A stretch of DNA of 64,000 nt. It comes from an uncultured Bacteroidota bacterium (GTDB lineage: Bacteria > Bacteroidota > Bacteroidia > Flavobacteriales > Flavobacteriaceae). This document shows, one piece after another, positions 15,745 through 26,600 of this stretch. Position numbers and translations under genes: made by a program. The notes under the pieces were generated by a model, which worked only from the letters and a program-made list of their open reading frames with translations, was not told the DNA's origin and searched no databases. Each line of letters opens with the position of its first letter. The stretch's first letter is position 1. The stretch is from contig CACNIG010000001.1 of the NCBI GenBank assembly GCA_902620455.1, forward strand, positions 1 to 64,000. The letters are read 5' to 3'.

Positions 15745-16524
15745 ATGAGACCTTATATATTAATTAGCTTAATTAGTACTCTATTAATCTACTGTGAAAC
15801 AGAAAATGATGAATGGATATCTCTTTTTGATGGAGAAAGTCTTAGCGGATGGGAGATGAAAATTGCTGGTTATGAATTAAACAACAATTACAGGAATACT
15901 TTTAGCGTTAAAGATGGTGCAATTAGAGTTTCTTATAAAGATTATGACTCATTTGATGATAGATTTGGTCATATTTTCTTTACAAAAAAGAAATTTAAAA
16001 ATTATCACTTAAAGATGGACTACAGGTTCTATGGCGAGCATGTAAATTCATTTAAAAACGAAGATGAAGCCTGGAACTATAAGAACAGTGGAGTTATGCT
16101 TCATTCTGAAGACCCATCAAAAATGTTTACAGATCAAGAGTTCCCTGTGAGTATTGAAGCACAATTTCTTGGTGGATCAGGAGTAAAAGATAGACCAACT
16201 CTAAATATGTGTTCACCAGGAACTGAGGTTGATATTAATGGATATCAAGCCCTGAAACATTGTGTTTTTTCTAATTCAAAGACATATCATGATGAAGAGT
16301 GGATTAGTGTTGAATTTATTGTTTACTCAGATTCCATTGTTCACCATGTAATAGATAGAGATACGGTAATGACTTACTCAAATATTAAAATTGGTGGAGA
16401 ATATTTATCGGACAACTTTAAGGATCGTATTGGCGAGCCGCTCAAGGAGGGCTATATTTCACTACAATCGGAAGGACATCCTATAGAATTTAAAAACATA
16501 AGAGTAAAAGAACTTCTAGACTAA
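15745..16524 (+). CDS. DUF1080 / 3-keto-disaccharide hydrolase-domain lipoprotein
   Basis: 259 residues. Lipoprotein signal (LISTLLIYC), then the DUF1080 opening WISLFDGESLSGWEMKIAG and family strands GHIFFTKKKFKNYHLKMDYR, NSGVMLHSEDP and a C-terminal PIEFKNIRVKEL. The fold is a concanavalin-like jelly roll; characterised members cleave 3-keto-glycosides or bind glycans. No oxidoreductase partner for making 3-keto sugars is adjacent. Five bases upstream of a GNAT gene. Confidence 0.85.
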   Translation: MRPYILISLISTLLIYCETENDEWISLFDGESLSGWEMKIAGYELNNNYRNTFSVKDGAIRVSYKDYDSFDDRFGHIFFTKKKFKNYHLKMDYRFYGEHVNSFKNEDEAWNYKNSGVMLHSEDPSKMFTDQEFPVSIEAQFLGGSGVKDRPTLNMCSPGTEVDINGYQALKHCVFSNSKTYHDEEWISVEFIVYSDSIVHHVIDRDTVMTYSNIKIGGEYLSDNFKDRIGEPLKEGYISLQSEGHPIEFKNIRVKELLD

Positions 16525-16528
16525 TTCT

Positions 16529-16972
16529 ATGAGAGTAAGAGAAGCAAGATTGACCGATTTAAAAAATCTGTCAGTTTTATTTAATTCATATAGAATGTTT
16601 TATGGAAAAAAGTCTGATTTAAAAGTTGCAGAAGAATTCTTAAGATCTCGAATTGAAGAAAAAGACTCTAAAATATTTGTTTGTGATTTTAATAATGAAT
16701 TATCAGGCTTTGTACAATTATATCCAATATTCTCATCAACTAGAGTTAGCAAATATTGGTTATTAAATGATTTATATGTTGATGTTAAAAAAAGAGGAAA
16801 AGGATACTCAAAGTTGTTAATTGAAAAGTCTAAAGAACTTGTTGTGGAATCAAAAGCATGTGGCATGATGTTAGAGACCGAAAAATCAAATATAATTGGC
16901 AATAAGCTATATCCATCATCAGGTTTTAAAAAGAATGAGTTATGTAATTTTTATGAATGGATTCCTAGTTAA
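16529..16972 (+). CDS. GNAT-family N-acetyltransferase
   Basis: 147 residues with the GNAT layout: VREARLTDLKNLSVLF at the N-terminus, strand DLYVDVKKRGKGYSKLLIE holding the acetyl-CoA loop (RGKGYS, R/QxxGxG/A type) and the C-terminal N.....LYPSSGFKK.E motif. Acetylates an amine substrate that cannot be predicted. Its end overlaps by eight bases the end of the convergent SGNH gene. Confidence 0.85.
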   Translation: MRVREARLTDLKNLSVLFNSYRMFYGKKSDLKVAEEFLRSRIEEKDSKIFVCDFNNELSGFVQLYPIFSSTRVSKYWLLNDLYVDVKKRGKGYSKLLIEKSKELVVESKACGMMLETEKSNIIGNKLYPSSGFKKNELCNFYEWIPS

Positions 16973-17750
16973 TTGTTCTTTTTAGATACTTCAAAGTAGC
17001 TTTATGTGCAATTTCTTGAAGCAGTTTCTTATCTTCTTTATTGATGGCCCCATAATAATCATATTTTAAACCTATTGGGGATTCTCCATATACGCTTGCA
17101 AAAACAGTACAAGCTGCTAGATATGTTCCTTTTAAATTAGGATGTGTCCCATCATCATGATGAAGTTTTACATCAGGTAATTCCTTATATGCAATGTCAA
17201 AAGCTAAGCCAACTGGGATGACAAGAACATTATTTTCTTCACCAACTTTTGTGTAAATGTCCTGTATAATACTTATTTGATTTACTTCAAAATCTTTATG
17301 CGGTTCTACAAATGCATGAGTCATATAAAGAGCTGCTTTTGAGTTATTAGCTTTAATTGACTCTATGTGTTTTTTAGCATAATATGAAAACTCTTTTCGA
17401 TTTTCTTGAGTTAATGGTTCAGAACTTCCACCTTGAAGAATTACCAAGTCAAACTTTTCAATCGAACTAATTGCTTTAGGCATAATTAGCCTTTCAACAT
17501 CATGATGCTTTAATCTAGAGCCACCAATGGTTGCAGATTTTACTGACGCAGAACCATCATAGTCTTCTAAATATTCCTCTGCCATACGTTTAAAATGATT
17601 GTGAAGACTATCTCCATAATACAGATAACTATTACCAATAAATAATATGGTCCTTGGTTCATTATTTTTATTCTGCTCAAAAAGCTCTTGAGAAATTAAA
17701 GAGTTTGAAAAGAATATTACAATTAGGAAAAAATTATATATATTTTTCAT
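16965..17750 (-). CDS. Exported SGNH-fold hydrolase
   Basis: 261 residues, Sec signal (ending SNSLISQ). SGNH blocks: TILFIGNSYLYYGDS (nucleophile Ser in GNSY), Gly in SATIGGSRL, VILQGGSSEP, and the catalytic Asp-His in HHDDGTHPNLKGTYLA. The GNSY variant occurs in a secreted subgroup with unknown natural esters. Transcribed alone from the divergent region before 17824. Confidence 0.8.
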   Translation of the reverse strand: MKNIYNFFLIVIFFSNSLISQELFEQNKNNEPRTILFIGNSYLYYGDSLHNHFKRMAEEYLEDYDGSASVKSATIGGSRLKHHDVERLIMPKAISSIEKFDLVILQGGSSEPLTQENRKEFSYYAKKHIESIKANNSKAALYMTHAFVEPHKDFEVNQISIIQDIYTKVGEENNVLVIPVGLAFDIAYKELPDVKLHHDDGTHPNLKGTYLAACTVFASVYGESPIGLKYDYYGAINKEDKKLLQEIAHKATLKYLKRTIN

Positions 17751-17823
17751 GTATTTATTTCTAGAAGGTAAATATTCTTTTAATTTTAACCAAGTTTCAT
17801 TTAATCCCCAATTAATTTTAAAT

Positions 17824-19029
17824 ATGTCAATAAATAAAAAAGAATTTGATGTTATAATCTGGGGTGCATCTGGATTTACTGGAAGACTTGTTGCTGAATA
17901 TTTATTTCAAAATTATAATAAAGATGAATTAAATTGGGCTATAGCAGGAAGAGATATTAAAAAACTTAACAAAGTAAAGGATCAATATCTAGATCAAAAT
18001 ATTTCTGTTATTATCGCTGACAGTTTTGATGAAGTTAGTCTACTTAAAATGACTGAAAGAACAAAAGTAATTTGTACTACAGTTGGCCCATATGCTAAAT
18101 ATGGTTCACAACTGGTTAAGTCATGTGTAAAATCAAAAACACATTATTGCGATTTAGCTGGTGAAGCCCAGTGGATAAGAAAAATGATTGATATTTATCA
18201 CGAGACTGCCACAGAGAATCAAATAAAAATTGTTAATTCCTGTGGTTTTGATTCTGTACCATCAGATTTAGGGGTCTATTACATTCATAAAAATATTTCA
18301 AAAAAAAATCTTTCTATAAAAATGAGAGTAACAGGTGCAAAAGGTACATACAGTGGTGGAACATATGCAAGTATGCAGAATATTATCAAGGAAGCATATA
18401 AAGATAGGGAAGTGAGAAAAAGTTTAACCAATCCATATGGGCTTAATCCAAAAGGACAACAGGATGGTCTTGACAAAAGGGATCTAAGATCTGTGAAGTA
18501 TGATAAAGAAATTAAAAGCTGGATATCTCCTTTTTTGATGGCTGGAATAAATACTAGAATTGTAAGGAGAAGTAATGCACTAAGTAATTTTAGTTATGGA
18601 AAAAAGTTTCAGTATGATGAAGCTGTCATGACTGGTAAGGGATTAAAAGGAAGATTAAATGGAATAATTTTAGCAATTCCTCTTATGTTTCTTGCTGCAA
18701 AACCTGGATCGTTTATTAATAAAATTTTTAATATTATTTCACCAAAGCCAGGACAGGGGCCAAATAAAAACGAAAGAGAAAATGGATATTTTAGTTTTAG
18801 ATTTTTTGTTTTTGATCAGGAAGGCAATGAATCAATTTTTAAGGTAACTGGTGATAAAGATCCAGGTTATGGGTCTACCTCCAAGATGTTGGCTGAAAGT
18901 GCAGTTTGTCTTGCAAAAGATAAATTAGATGATAAATATGGTGTTTTAACACCATCCTATGCCATGGGTAATAATATTCTTAATAGACTTATTTCAAAAG
19001 CTGGATTAACATTTAATAAGATAAAATAA
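17824..19029 (+). CDS. Saccharopine-dehydrogenase-like (trans-enoyl reductase type) oxidoreductase
   Basis: About 401 residues from ATG 17824; an ATG at 17749 would add 25 residues unlike the family. NAD(P)-binding Rossmann start DVIIWGASGFTGRLVAEYL, then AIAGRDIKKL, a conserved TTVGPYAKYGSQLV and YCDLAGEAQWIRKMI, and NSCGFDSVPSDLG. This pattern matches the saccharopine dehydrogenase/trans-acting enoyl reductase family (membrane-associated lipid reductases); a hydrophobic stretch (GIILAIPLMFLAAKP) is present. Real substrate unknown. Confidence 0.85.
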   Translation: MSINKKEFDVIIWGASGFTGRLVAEYLFQNYNKDELNWAIAGRDIKKLNKVKDQYLDQNISVIIADSFDEVSLLKMTERTKVICTTVGPYAKYGSQLVKSCVKSKTHYCDLAGEAQWIRKMIDIYHETATENQIKIVNSCGFDSVPSDLGVYYIHKNISKKNLSIKMRVTGAKGTYSGGTYASMQNIIKEAYKDREVRKSLTNPYGLNPKGQQDGLDKRDLRSVKYDKEIKSWISPFLMAGINTRIVRRSNALSNFSYGKKFQYDEAVMTGKGLKGRLNGIILAIPLMFLAAKPGSFINKIFNIISPKPGQGPNKNERENGYFSFRFFVFDQEGNESIFKVTGDKDPGYGSTSKMLAESAVCLAKDKLDDKYGVLTPSYAMGNNILNRLISKAGLTFNKIK

Positions 19030-19143
19030 TAATCTGGTTACTTGCCCAGCAACTAAAAAGTTAATAATTAATTTTAATACTATCCTTGTTAATTTATTGA
19101 GTTAACTGCTTCAAACTTTATATATTAGTTATAAACTTATTCT

Positions 19144-21471
19144 ATGAAGAAATCTCTAATAATTTTTATTGCATTATTTTTTTCATTTTCATTAAATAGT
19201 CAAAAAAAGAGTATCGACTCATTGACTAAAGGCATGAATATGTCCAAGGGTGTAATTAATTCCTATACAAATAACAATAAACTTCTATTTGAAATCCCTA
19301 ACGAAATTCTGGGAAAAGAAATTTTAGTTGTAACGAGATTAGCTCAAGTTCCATCTGGTTACTCCCCCTATATAAATGCTGGATCGAAAACGTCCGAACA
19401 AGTTATCAGCTTCTATAAGAAAAATAACAAGATAGATATTAGGCAATTATCATATAATAATATTGCAGATCCAGATGATCCAATTATTCAAAGTGTTGTG
19501 GAAAATAATTTTTCTCCTATACTAGCTAGTTTTGAAGTTAGGAATAGTGATAAAAGTTCATTCTTAATTGATGTATCTGATTTTTTTTTAAAAGATTCTC
19601 CTGGATTTAACATTATAAACTCTAGAGTAAAAGACCAATATAAAATTGGTGGTGTAGACAGGAAAAGAAGCAGTATTGATTCTTCTAGAAGTTTTCCTGA
19701 AAATATTGAAGTACTGGCAACATTAACATTTAATACAAATAAACCTCCTAGAATTAATAGAACTAAAACATTTAGCTTTCAGGTAAACCACTCATTTATT
19801 CTTTTGCCCAGTGAAAAGATGAAAGTTAGACACTTTGATCATAGGGTTGGATGGTTTACAGTTAATAAAATAGACTATAGTTCAAGTGCATTAAAATCTG
19901 ATTCGTTTAAATTAATAAGGAGATGGAGACTTGAGCCAAAGGATGAAGAAGCATATTTAAGAGGCGAACTAGTTGAACCAAAAAAAAAGATTATATATTA
20001 TCTAGACCCTGCAACTCCTAAAAAATGGAGGCCATATTTCATTAAGGGAATTGAAGATTGGAACTCTGTATTTGAAAAGGCGGGATTCAAAAATGCAATC
20101 GTTGCTAAAAGTCCACCTTCTAAAGATGAAGATCCTGATTTCAGTCCAGAAGATATTAGATATTCAACTGTCAGATATGTTGCCTCTGAGACAAGAAATG
20201 CTACGGGGCCTAGTGTATCTGATCCAAGAACTGGGGAAATTTTAGAGAGTGATATAATCTGGTATCATAATCATTTAAGATCCTATAGAAATAGATACTT
20301 ACTTGAAACCGGTGCTGCTAATCCGTCTGCAAGAACACTTGAAACACCAGAGAAAGAAATTGGGGAGATGATGCGAAGAGTGATATCTCATGAAATTGGC
20401 CATGCACTTGGTTTGCCTCATAATATGAAAGCTAGTAGTGCTTATCCTGTCGATTCATTAAGGTCAGGAACGTTTACTCAAAAAATGGGGATAGCGACAA
20501 CAATAATGGATTATGCAAGATATAATTACATTGCCCAACCTGGTGATAAAAATATAAGATTCATTAGACAACTTGGCCCTTATGATGATTACTCAATAGA
20601 ATGGGGATATAGATACTTTCCAGGGAAATCTGTAAATGAAGAAAGAGAAATTCTTTCAAAATTTGTTGATCAAAAAAGTTTAAATCCAATTTATATGTTT
20701 GGATCTTCCTGGGGTGATCCTAACTCCCAAACTGAAAATATAGGTGATGACCCTGTTAAAGCAAGTTATTATGGGATAAAGAATTTAAAAATAGTAGCTG
20801 AAAACTTAACTAAATGGACATATTCACCAAATAAAGATTATGAAGATTTAGAAGAATTATATGGGGAATTACTAGGAGTATATAGAAGATATATTTTTCA
20901 TGTTATAGGAATTATAGGAGGCGTTAATCAAACTCTTATAAATACAAATCAAAGCGGATCATTTACTTATAAAAATGTTGATAAACAATATCAAATTCGC
21001 GCATTAAATTTTCTAGATACAGAGCTCTGGAAAACACCAATATGGTTATTAGATAAAGATATAGTTTCACAAATTAACAACACTGATGGATTATACAAGA
21101 TTGAGACCTTGCATGAACGATCAATTAATTCTTTGTTATCAAATTACAGGCTAAATAGAATGTTATCATCAGAAAATTCAATTGTTGGTGAAGGACTTAA
21201 ATATAATGAGCTTTTTGATCTACTCTATGAATCAATTTTTGAGAAGATTAATCCAACAAATCAAATAGATAGAAATCTTCAATTGAGCTTTACAAAGAAA
21301 ATTATTTCACTTATTGAAGAAAAAGATTTGAAAGATGCGATAAAAGCTAAAGCTTTATCCATGAGAGAAAAGATCAATAAATTATCTAATAAAAAATCTA
21401 GATCATCTTCCAATAATATTTTGAAGAATCATTATGACTATATAGTGTTCCTAACATCAAAAGAAAACTAG
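19144..21471 (+). CDS. Exported zinc-dependent metalloprotease (DUF5117/DUF4953 type)
   Basis: 775 residues, Sec signal MKKSLIIFIALFFSFSLNSQ. Catalytic HEIGHALGLPHN (His416, Glu417, His420, His426) followed by a Met-turn-like TIMDYARYNY: the HExxHxxGxxH metzincin arrangement. N-terminal half matches the DUF5118/DUF5117 scaffold (KEILVVTRLAQVPSGYSPYI; RRWRLEPKDEEAYLRGELVE; YYLDPATPKKWRPYFIKGIE), the rest the DUF4953 region. Secreted Bacteroidota peptidases of this type degrade proteins or peptides in the periplasm or outside. Overlaps by four bases the convergent ParB-like gene. Confidence 0.92.
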   Translation: MKKSLIIFIALFFSFSLNSQKKSIDSLTKGMNMSKGVINSYTNNNKLLFEIPNEILGKEILVVTRLAQVPSGYSPYINAGSKTSEQVISFYKKNNKIDIRQLSYNNIADPDDPIIQSVVENNFSPILASFEVRNSDKSSFLIDVSDFFLKDSPGFNIINSRVKDQYKIGGVDRKRSSIDSSRSFPENIEVLATLTFNTNKPPRINRTKTFSFQVNHSFILLPSEKMKVRHFDHRVGWFTVNKIDYSSSALKSDSFKLIRRWRLEPKDEEAYLRGELVEPKKKIIYYLDPATPKKWRPYFIKGIEDWNSVFEKAGFKNAIVAKSPPSKDEDPDFSPEDIRYSTVRYVASETRNATGPSVSDPRTGEILESDIIWYHNHLRSYRNRYLLETGAANPSARTLETPEKEIGEMMRRVISHEIGHALGLPHNMKASSAYPVDSLRSGTFTQKMGIATTIMDYARYNYIAQPGDKNIRFIRQLGPYDDYSIEWGYRYFPGKSVNEEREILSKFVDQKSLNPIYMFGSSWGDPNSQTENIGDDPVKASYYGIKNLKIVAENLTKWTYSPNKDYEDLEELYGELLGVYRRYIFHVIGIIGGVNQTLINTNQSGSFTYKNVDKQYQIRALNFLDTELWKTPIWLLDKDIVSQINNTDGLYKIETLHERSINSLLSNYRLNRMLSSENSIVGEGLKYNELFDLLYESIFEKINPTNQIDRNLQLSFTKKIISLIEEKDLKDAIKAKALSMREKINKLSNKKSRSSSNNILKNHYDYIVFLTSKEN

Positions 21472-21914
21472 TTTCTTGATGATTTTAATAAGTAAAGTGA
21501 TGATAGAAGTGTAACTGGGAACCAACTTTTATTTTTGTTACAAAAAACTAAATGTTTTGTAGTTTTTGGTTCATGTAAATTACCATTTAATGAGTTACTA
21601 ATAATTTTATTTTTTGAAAGGCTATCATTATCATCTGTAATAATATGATTTGAAAAATAATTAATTATAGTGACTGGAATTTTATTATATCCAAGCTCTT
21701 TAAGAGCTGTATATCTGTGATGTCCGTCAATTATAAGATTTGATTCACTACATACAATTATTGTTGAAATTATTATATCATCGTTATTATATTTTAGATT
21801 ATTCTTTAATATCTCCTTCTTGTCTAGAAGTACTTTTTCATGTGGAATAATTGAGTTAATGTCTACTTCCTTTATCTCCACGATAATATCCTTATCAACA
21901 GTTATTGAATACAT
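21468..21914 (-). CDS. ParB-N/SerK-like protein (DGHHRY motif)
   Basis: 148 residues with a ParB N-terminal fold: VDINSIIPHEKVLLDKKEI, then LIIDGHHRYTALKELGYNKI and a C-terminal EPKTTKH. Canonical chromosome ParB has GERR at this position; DGHHR is instead the signature of the SerK/SbnI branch, which are free-serine kinases. There is no parS-type partner, DNA-binding HTH or ParA nearby, which favours a small-molecule kinase role. That function is inference from motif; a plain nucleotide-binding regulator is the alternative. Confidence 0.7.
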   Translation of the reverse strand: MYSITVDKDIIVEIKEVDINSIIPHEKVLLDKKEILKNNLKYNNDDIIISTIIVCSESNLIIDGHHRYTALKELGYNKIPVTIINYFSNHIITDDNDSLSKNKIISNSLNGNLHEPKTTKHLVFCNKNKSWFPVTLLSSLYLLKSSRN

Positions 21915-21982
21915 AAACTAATCTTTATTAATAGCTATTGCAAAATACACATTATTTAGAACTACTTTTTGTATTTTTAGAT

Positions 21983-22591
21983 ATGTCCTGCAAAGCTCAT
22001 TGGGAAAAAATATACAAAGAGAAAAGTTCACAAGAGGTTTCGTGGACGCAAGAAACTCCAACTACCTCAATTGATTTTTTTAGTGATTTTAAAATTCAAA
22101 AAGACGATCCAATAATTGATGTTGGTTGTGGTGAAAGTAAATTTGTTGATTATCTAATAGATAATGGATATAAGGATATATCTGTTCTGGATATTTCTGA
22201 GAATGCAATAAGTAGGGCTAAACAGAGAATGGGAAGCAGATCTAAATTTATAAATTGGATTATTTGTGATATAAATGATTTTGAACCAAAAAAAAATTAT
22301 GTAGTATGGCATGATAGAGCTGCGTTTCATTTTTTAACCTCTAAAGTTGAAATAGATAGATACGTTAAAAAAGTAAAATCAAATACTGAAAATTTTATAA
22401 TAGGAACTTTTTCAACATCAGGTCCAACAAAATGTAGTGGGCTTGATATTACTCGTTATGATGAATCATCATTAAAAAAATTATTTGAAGACCAGAAAAT
22501 ATACTTTAAAAGAAGTGAGAACATAAATCATATTACACCTTTTGAAACGACTCAGAATTTTATATTTTGCAGCTTTTCATCAAAAAAATAA
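21983..22591 (+). CDS. Class I SAM-dependent methyltransferase
   Basis: About 202 residues from the ATG at 21983 (MSCKAHWEKIYKEKSSQEVS); the upstream ATG adds a 15-residue hydrophobic leader not expected in this family. SAM motif I is DDPIIDVGCGESKFV, acidic loop SVLDISENAI, motif IV YVVWHDRAAFHFL. Resembles the TPMT/tellurite-type group acting on small molecules. Ends 11 bases before the aldo/keto reductase start, so probably cotranscribed with it. Confidence 0.85.
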   Translation: MSCKAHWEKIYKEKSSQEVSWTQETPTTSIDFFSDFKIQKDDPIIDVGCGESKFVDYLIDNGYKDISVLDISENAISRAKQRMGSRSKFINWIICDINDFEPKKNYVVWHDRAAFHFLTSKVEIDRYVKKVKSNTENFIIGTFSTSGPTKCSGLDITRYDESSLKKLFEDQKIYFKRSENINHITPFETTQNFIFCSFSSKK

Positions 22592-22602
22592 ATTATTACA
22601 AT

Positions 22603-23634
22603 ATGGAATATAATAAACTACCAGGGACAGATATTCAAGTAAGTAAAATATGTCTTGGAACTATGACATGGGGAAGGCAAAATTCAGAATCTGAAGCTTT
22701 TGAACAAATGGATTATAGTCTAGATAAAGGAGTAAATTTTTTTGATACAGCTGAATTATATCCTGTACCTGCTACTCCTGATAGATATGCTGATACAGAA
22801 AGGATAATTGGGAACTGGCTTGAATCAAGGAAAACAAGAGACAAGATAGTACTTGCTTCTAAAATTGCAGGTCCAGGCGATTACACAGCACATATCAGAA
22901 AAACAGGTTTTAAAGGAAATTCTATTGAGGAAGCTATTAATGGTAGTCTTGAAAGACTAAAAACAGATTATATAGATCTATATCAGCTTCATTGGCCAGA
23001 AAGAGCTACAAATTATTTTGGTAAAAGAGGATTTGAATATATTGAAGATGGCTGGAATGACAACTTCAAAGAAATTCTAGAAACTCTAAAAAAAATTGTT
23101 GATTCAGGGAAAGTCAGACATGTTGGTTTGTCAAATGAAAATCCATGGGGCATTATGAAATATCTTGAATATTCTAAAGAGGGATTGCCTAAAATGATTA
23201 CAATTCAAAATCCATATTCTTTATTAAACAGATTATTCGAAGTTGGAAGTGCAGAGATATGTAAAAGAGAAAATGTAGGTTTATTAGCATACTCTCCTTT
23301 AGGATTTGGTGTTTTATCTGGTAAATATAGAAATGGTAATATGCCTGAAAATAGCAGGTTAAAATTATTTTCAAATCTTGCAAGGTTTAGTAATGATAAG
23401 TGTTTTAAAGCAACAGATCTATATCATGATATAGCGATGAAATATGATATAAGCCTTACACAAATGTCATTAGCGTTTGTAAATGACAGGCCATTTGTAA
23501 CAAGCAATATAATTGGTGCAACATCGATGGATCAACTTAGAGAAAATATTAATAGTATAAATCTAAAGTTATCCAAAGACATAATTGCTGAAATAAACTC
23601 AGTAAATGAAAAGATCCCGAATCCAGCTCCATAA
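22603..23634 (+). CDS. tas: Tas-like aldo/keto reductase
   Basis: About 343 residues; I choose ATG 22603 (MEYNKLPGTDIQVSKICLGT) over an in-frame ATG at 22567 that overlaps the methyltransferase gene. TIM-barrel NADPH-dependent reductase: active-site Asp/Tyr in NFFDTAELYPVPATP, Lys in VLASKIAGPG, and LYQLHWPERATNYFG and TIQNPYSLLNRLFEVG match E. coli Tas closely. Reduces aldehydes or ketones in the cytosol; Tas has no settled physiological substrate. Confidence 0.88.
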   Translation: MEYNKLPGTDIQVSKICLGTMTWGRQNSESEAFEQMDYSLDKGVNFFDTAELYPVPATPDRYADTERIIGNWLESRKTRDKIVLASKIAGPGDYTAHIRKTGFKGNSIEEAINGSLERLKTDYIDLYQLHWPERATNYFGKRGFEYIEDGWNDNFKEILETLKKIVDSGKVRHVGLSNENPWGIMKYLEYSKEGLPKMITIQNPYSLLNRLFEVGSAEICKRENVGLLAYSPLGFGVLSGKYRNGNMPENSRLKLFSNLARFSNDKCFKATDLYHDIAMKYDISLTQMSLAFVNDRPFVTSNIIGATSMDQLRENINSINLKLSKDIIAEINSVNEKIPNPAP

Positions 23635-23662
23635 ATTGTTTTATCCAAAGACACTATATTAA

Positions 23663-26600
23663 ATGAGCCCAGAGAAGTTGTTAATATCAATAAAAGAAAT
23701 CAAAAAAATTCTTAAGCATAATTATAATATAATTGGCTCAATTAACAGACTAGATGGAGAAATCGATTATAATTTCAGAGTTGAATCATCAGATAAAAAA
23801 GAGTATTTGCTAAAGATCTCCAGATCAAATTTTAACTTGGATTATATTGATTATCAAATTAAACTTTTAGATCACTTAAAAAAAGATCTTAGAATTAATA
23901 TACCCTTAAACATTCAAACAATTAAAGGGGAAAATTTTTGTATAGAAAAAGATAGTCAAGGTGATGATAGATGCATTAGATTATTATCATGGATTAATGG
24001 AAGGCTCTGGAGCTCTGTTAATCCTATTGAAAAAGAATTGAGAGTAGAGCTTGGATCTAAAACTGCGCTTCTTTCTCAATCATTAGAAAAATTTAAACAC
24101 CCTTACTCTAATCGTAAAATAGACTGGGACATAGCAAACTCGGAATGGGTTGAAGGACATTTGAAGAATTTTAGTGTTAGTAAAAGAGTAATTCTTGAAA
24201 ATTTTATTAAAGACTTTAAAAATAATCTATCTATATATAACGATTTAAAAAAATCTGTTATTCATAATGATATTAACGATAATAATATTATTGTTTCCAA
24301 TGAGATAATTAATCCTAACATAGAATCCATAATTGATTTTGGAGACTCAGTATATTCTCAGAGAATAAATGATTTAGCAATAGCATGCTCATATGGAATT
24401 ATGAATTTAAATGACCCTCTTGAAGGATGCTGTGAAATAATTTCTGGCTATAACAAATTAGTTACTATCAATGATAATGAGCTAAGTCTGCTCTACAACG
24501 TAATTGGGATGAGACTTATAATTTCTGTCACAAAATCATTTATTAATAGAGATAAGGAACCTGATAATAAATATCTACTAATTAGTGAAAAGCCTGCTTG
24601 GAATCTTTTGAAAAGCTGGTCAGAGATCAATTCAGAATATGCTTATTACTCCTTTAGAAAAGCATGTAATTTAGATGCTCACCCAAACAAGAAAAAGTTC
24701 ACTAAGTGGGTCAGAAGTAAAAAGTTTAATGTAAAAGATTTGTTTCCAAAATTACAAAAAGATAAATTTTACAAAATTGATCTTAGTGTTGGAAGTGAAT
24801 GGATTGGTGGAAGAAATGAAATAGAAGATTTGGATGTCTTTCAATTTAAAATTGATAAACTGCAGAAAGAACAAACTAAAAAAATAATAGCAGGTGGATA
24901 TCTAGAACCTAGATCAATTTATACATCAGATAATTATGAAAAAATTGGTAACTATGGTACTGAGAATAGAACGATTCATTTAGGGATAGATTTTTGGATT
25001 CCCCCAGGAACCAAAGTAAGTGCGATGTTTGATGGTGAAGTTGTAACAGCTATCAATGATAAAGGTCACAAGGAGTATGGTGGTTTAGTGATTCTTAAAC
25101 ACAGAATTGAAGATATAATATTTTATTCTCTGTATGGACATAATACAGTAGAAAGTGTTCTCAAAAACAAAATAGGTAGTAAAGTAAGAAAAGGTGAAAT
25201 AATTGCAGAAATAGCAAATTATCCAGAAAATGGGAATTGGGCTCCACATTTACATTTTCAAATAATGTTATCAATGCTGGATTATAAAATAGATTTCCCA
25301 GGTGTTTGTTATTTTAATCAAATTGATGTTTGGAAAGATTTATGCCCTGATCCTAATTTACTTTTTAAATCAAAAAATTTAGGTCTTGATAAATCTAACT
25401 CACCAGAGGAACTTATCAAACATAGGAAAAATCATTTAGGTAAAAGTCTTAAACTTCACTATGATGAACCTCTATATATAGTGAGAGGAGAAGGAGTATA
25501 TTTGATGGATAACAACGGTAGAAAATATTTAGATACCGTTAATAATGTAGCTCATGTTGGCCATGAAAATGAATCTGTAGTTGAAAAAGGCAAAAGTCAA
25601 ATGTCAATTTTAAATACTAATTCAAGATATCTACACAAAAATATCAATGAGCTTTCAAAAGAATTATTAAAAACACTTCCAAGTAAGCTATCAGTTGTTC
25701 ACTTTGTAAATTCTGGAAGTGAGGCAAATGAATTAGCAATTAGAATGATGAAGTCTCACACAGGACAAAGTGATATAATTGTATCAGAGCATGGGTATCA
25801 TGGCAATACTAATATTTGCGTTGATATTTCATCCTACAAATTTGATGGTAAAGGCGGGAGTGGAGCTCCGGAAAATACACATGTTATTCCTATACCAAAT
25901 AATTTTCGAGGAAAATACAGAGGCGCTAATTCAGGTAAGAAATATGTCATGGAAGTTGAAAAATGCATAAAAAAAATTAAATCAAAAAAAAGAGGACTTG
26001 GTGGATTTATAATTGAACCTATATTAAGTTGTGGAGGTCAGGTTGAATTACCTAAGGGGTTTCTAAAAGACACATACAATCTAGTAAGGAAAAACGGAGG
26101 TGTATGTATATCAGATGAAGTTCAGGTAGGTTGTGGAAGACTTGGGAAATCTTTTTGGGGATTCGAAATTCATAATGTAGTCCCTGATATAATTACTATA
26201 GGTAAGCCTCTTGGGAACGGTCATCCAATTGGTGCTGTAGTTTGTTCAAAACAAATTGCTGAAAGTTTTGCAAATGGTATGGAGTTTTTTAATACGTTTG
26301 GTGGGAATCCCGTTTCATGTTGCATAGGAACCGAAGTACTAAGATTTGTAAAAAAAGAAAAACTGCAAGAGAACTCTAAATACATAGGAGAATATTTAAA
26401 AGGGGAACTAAACAAACTGTCTAAAAAATTTAAAATAATTGGAGACATTAGAGGACAAGGATTATTCCTTGGAATTGAATTTGTTGATAGTGAAATGAAT
26501 CCTTTAAAGGAAGAAACTGTTTATATTGTTAACCGTTTAAAAAAATTTGGAATTCTTTCGAGTGTAGATGGTCCAGAGAATAATGTTATTAAAATTAAAC

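Noticed and set aside
17749-17823. N-terminal extension of the saccharopine-dehydrogenase-like gene
   Set aside because: The extra 25 residues do not fit the family and overlap the divergent SGNH start; ATG 17824 is better.
21468-21914. Chromosome-partition ParB
   Set aside because: No ParA, no HTH domain and DGHHR in place of the ParB GERR motif.
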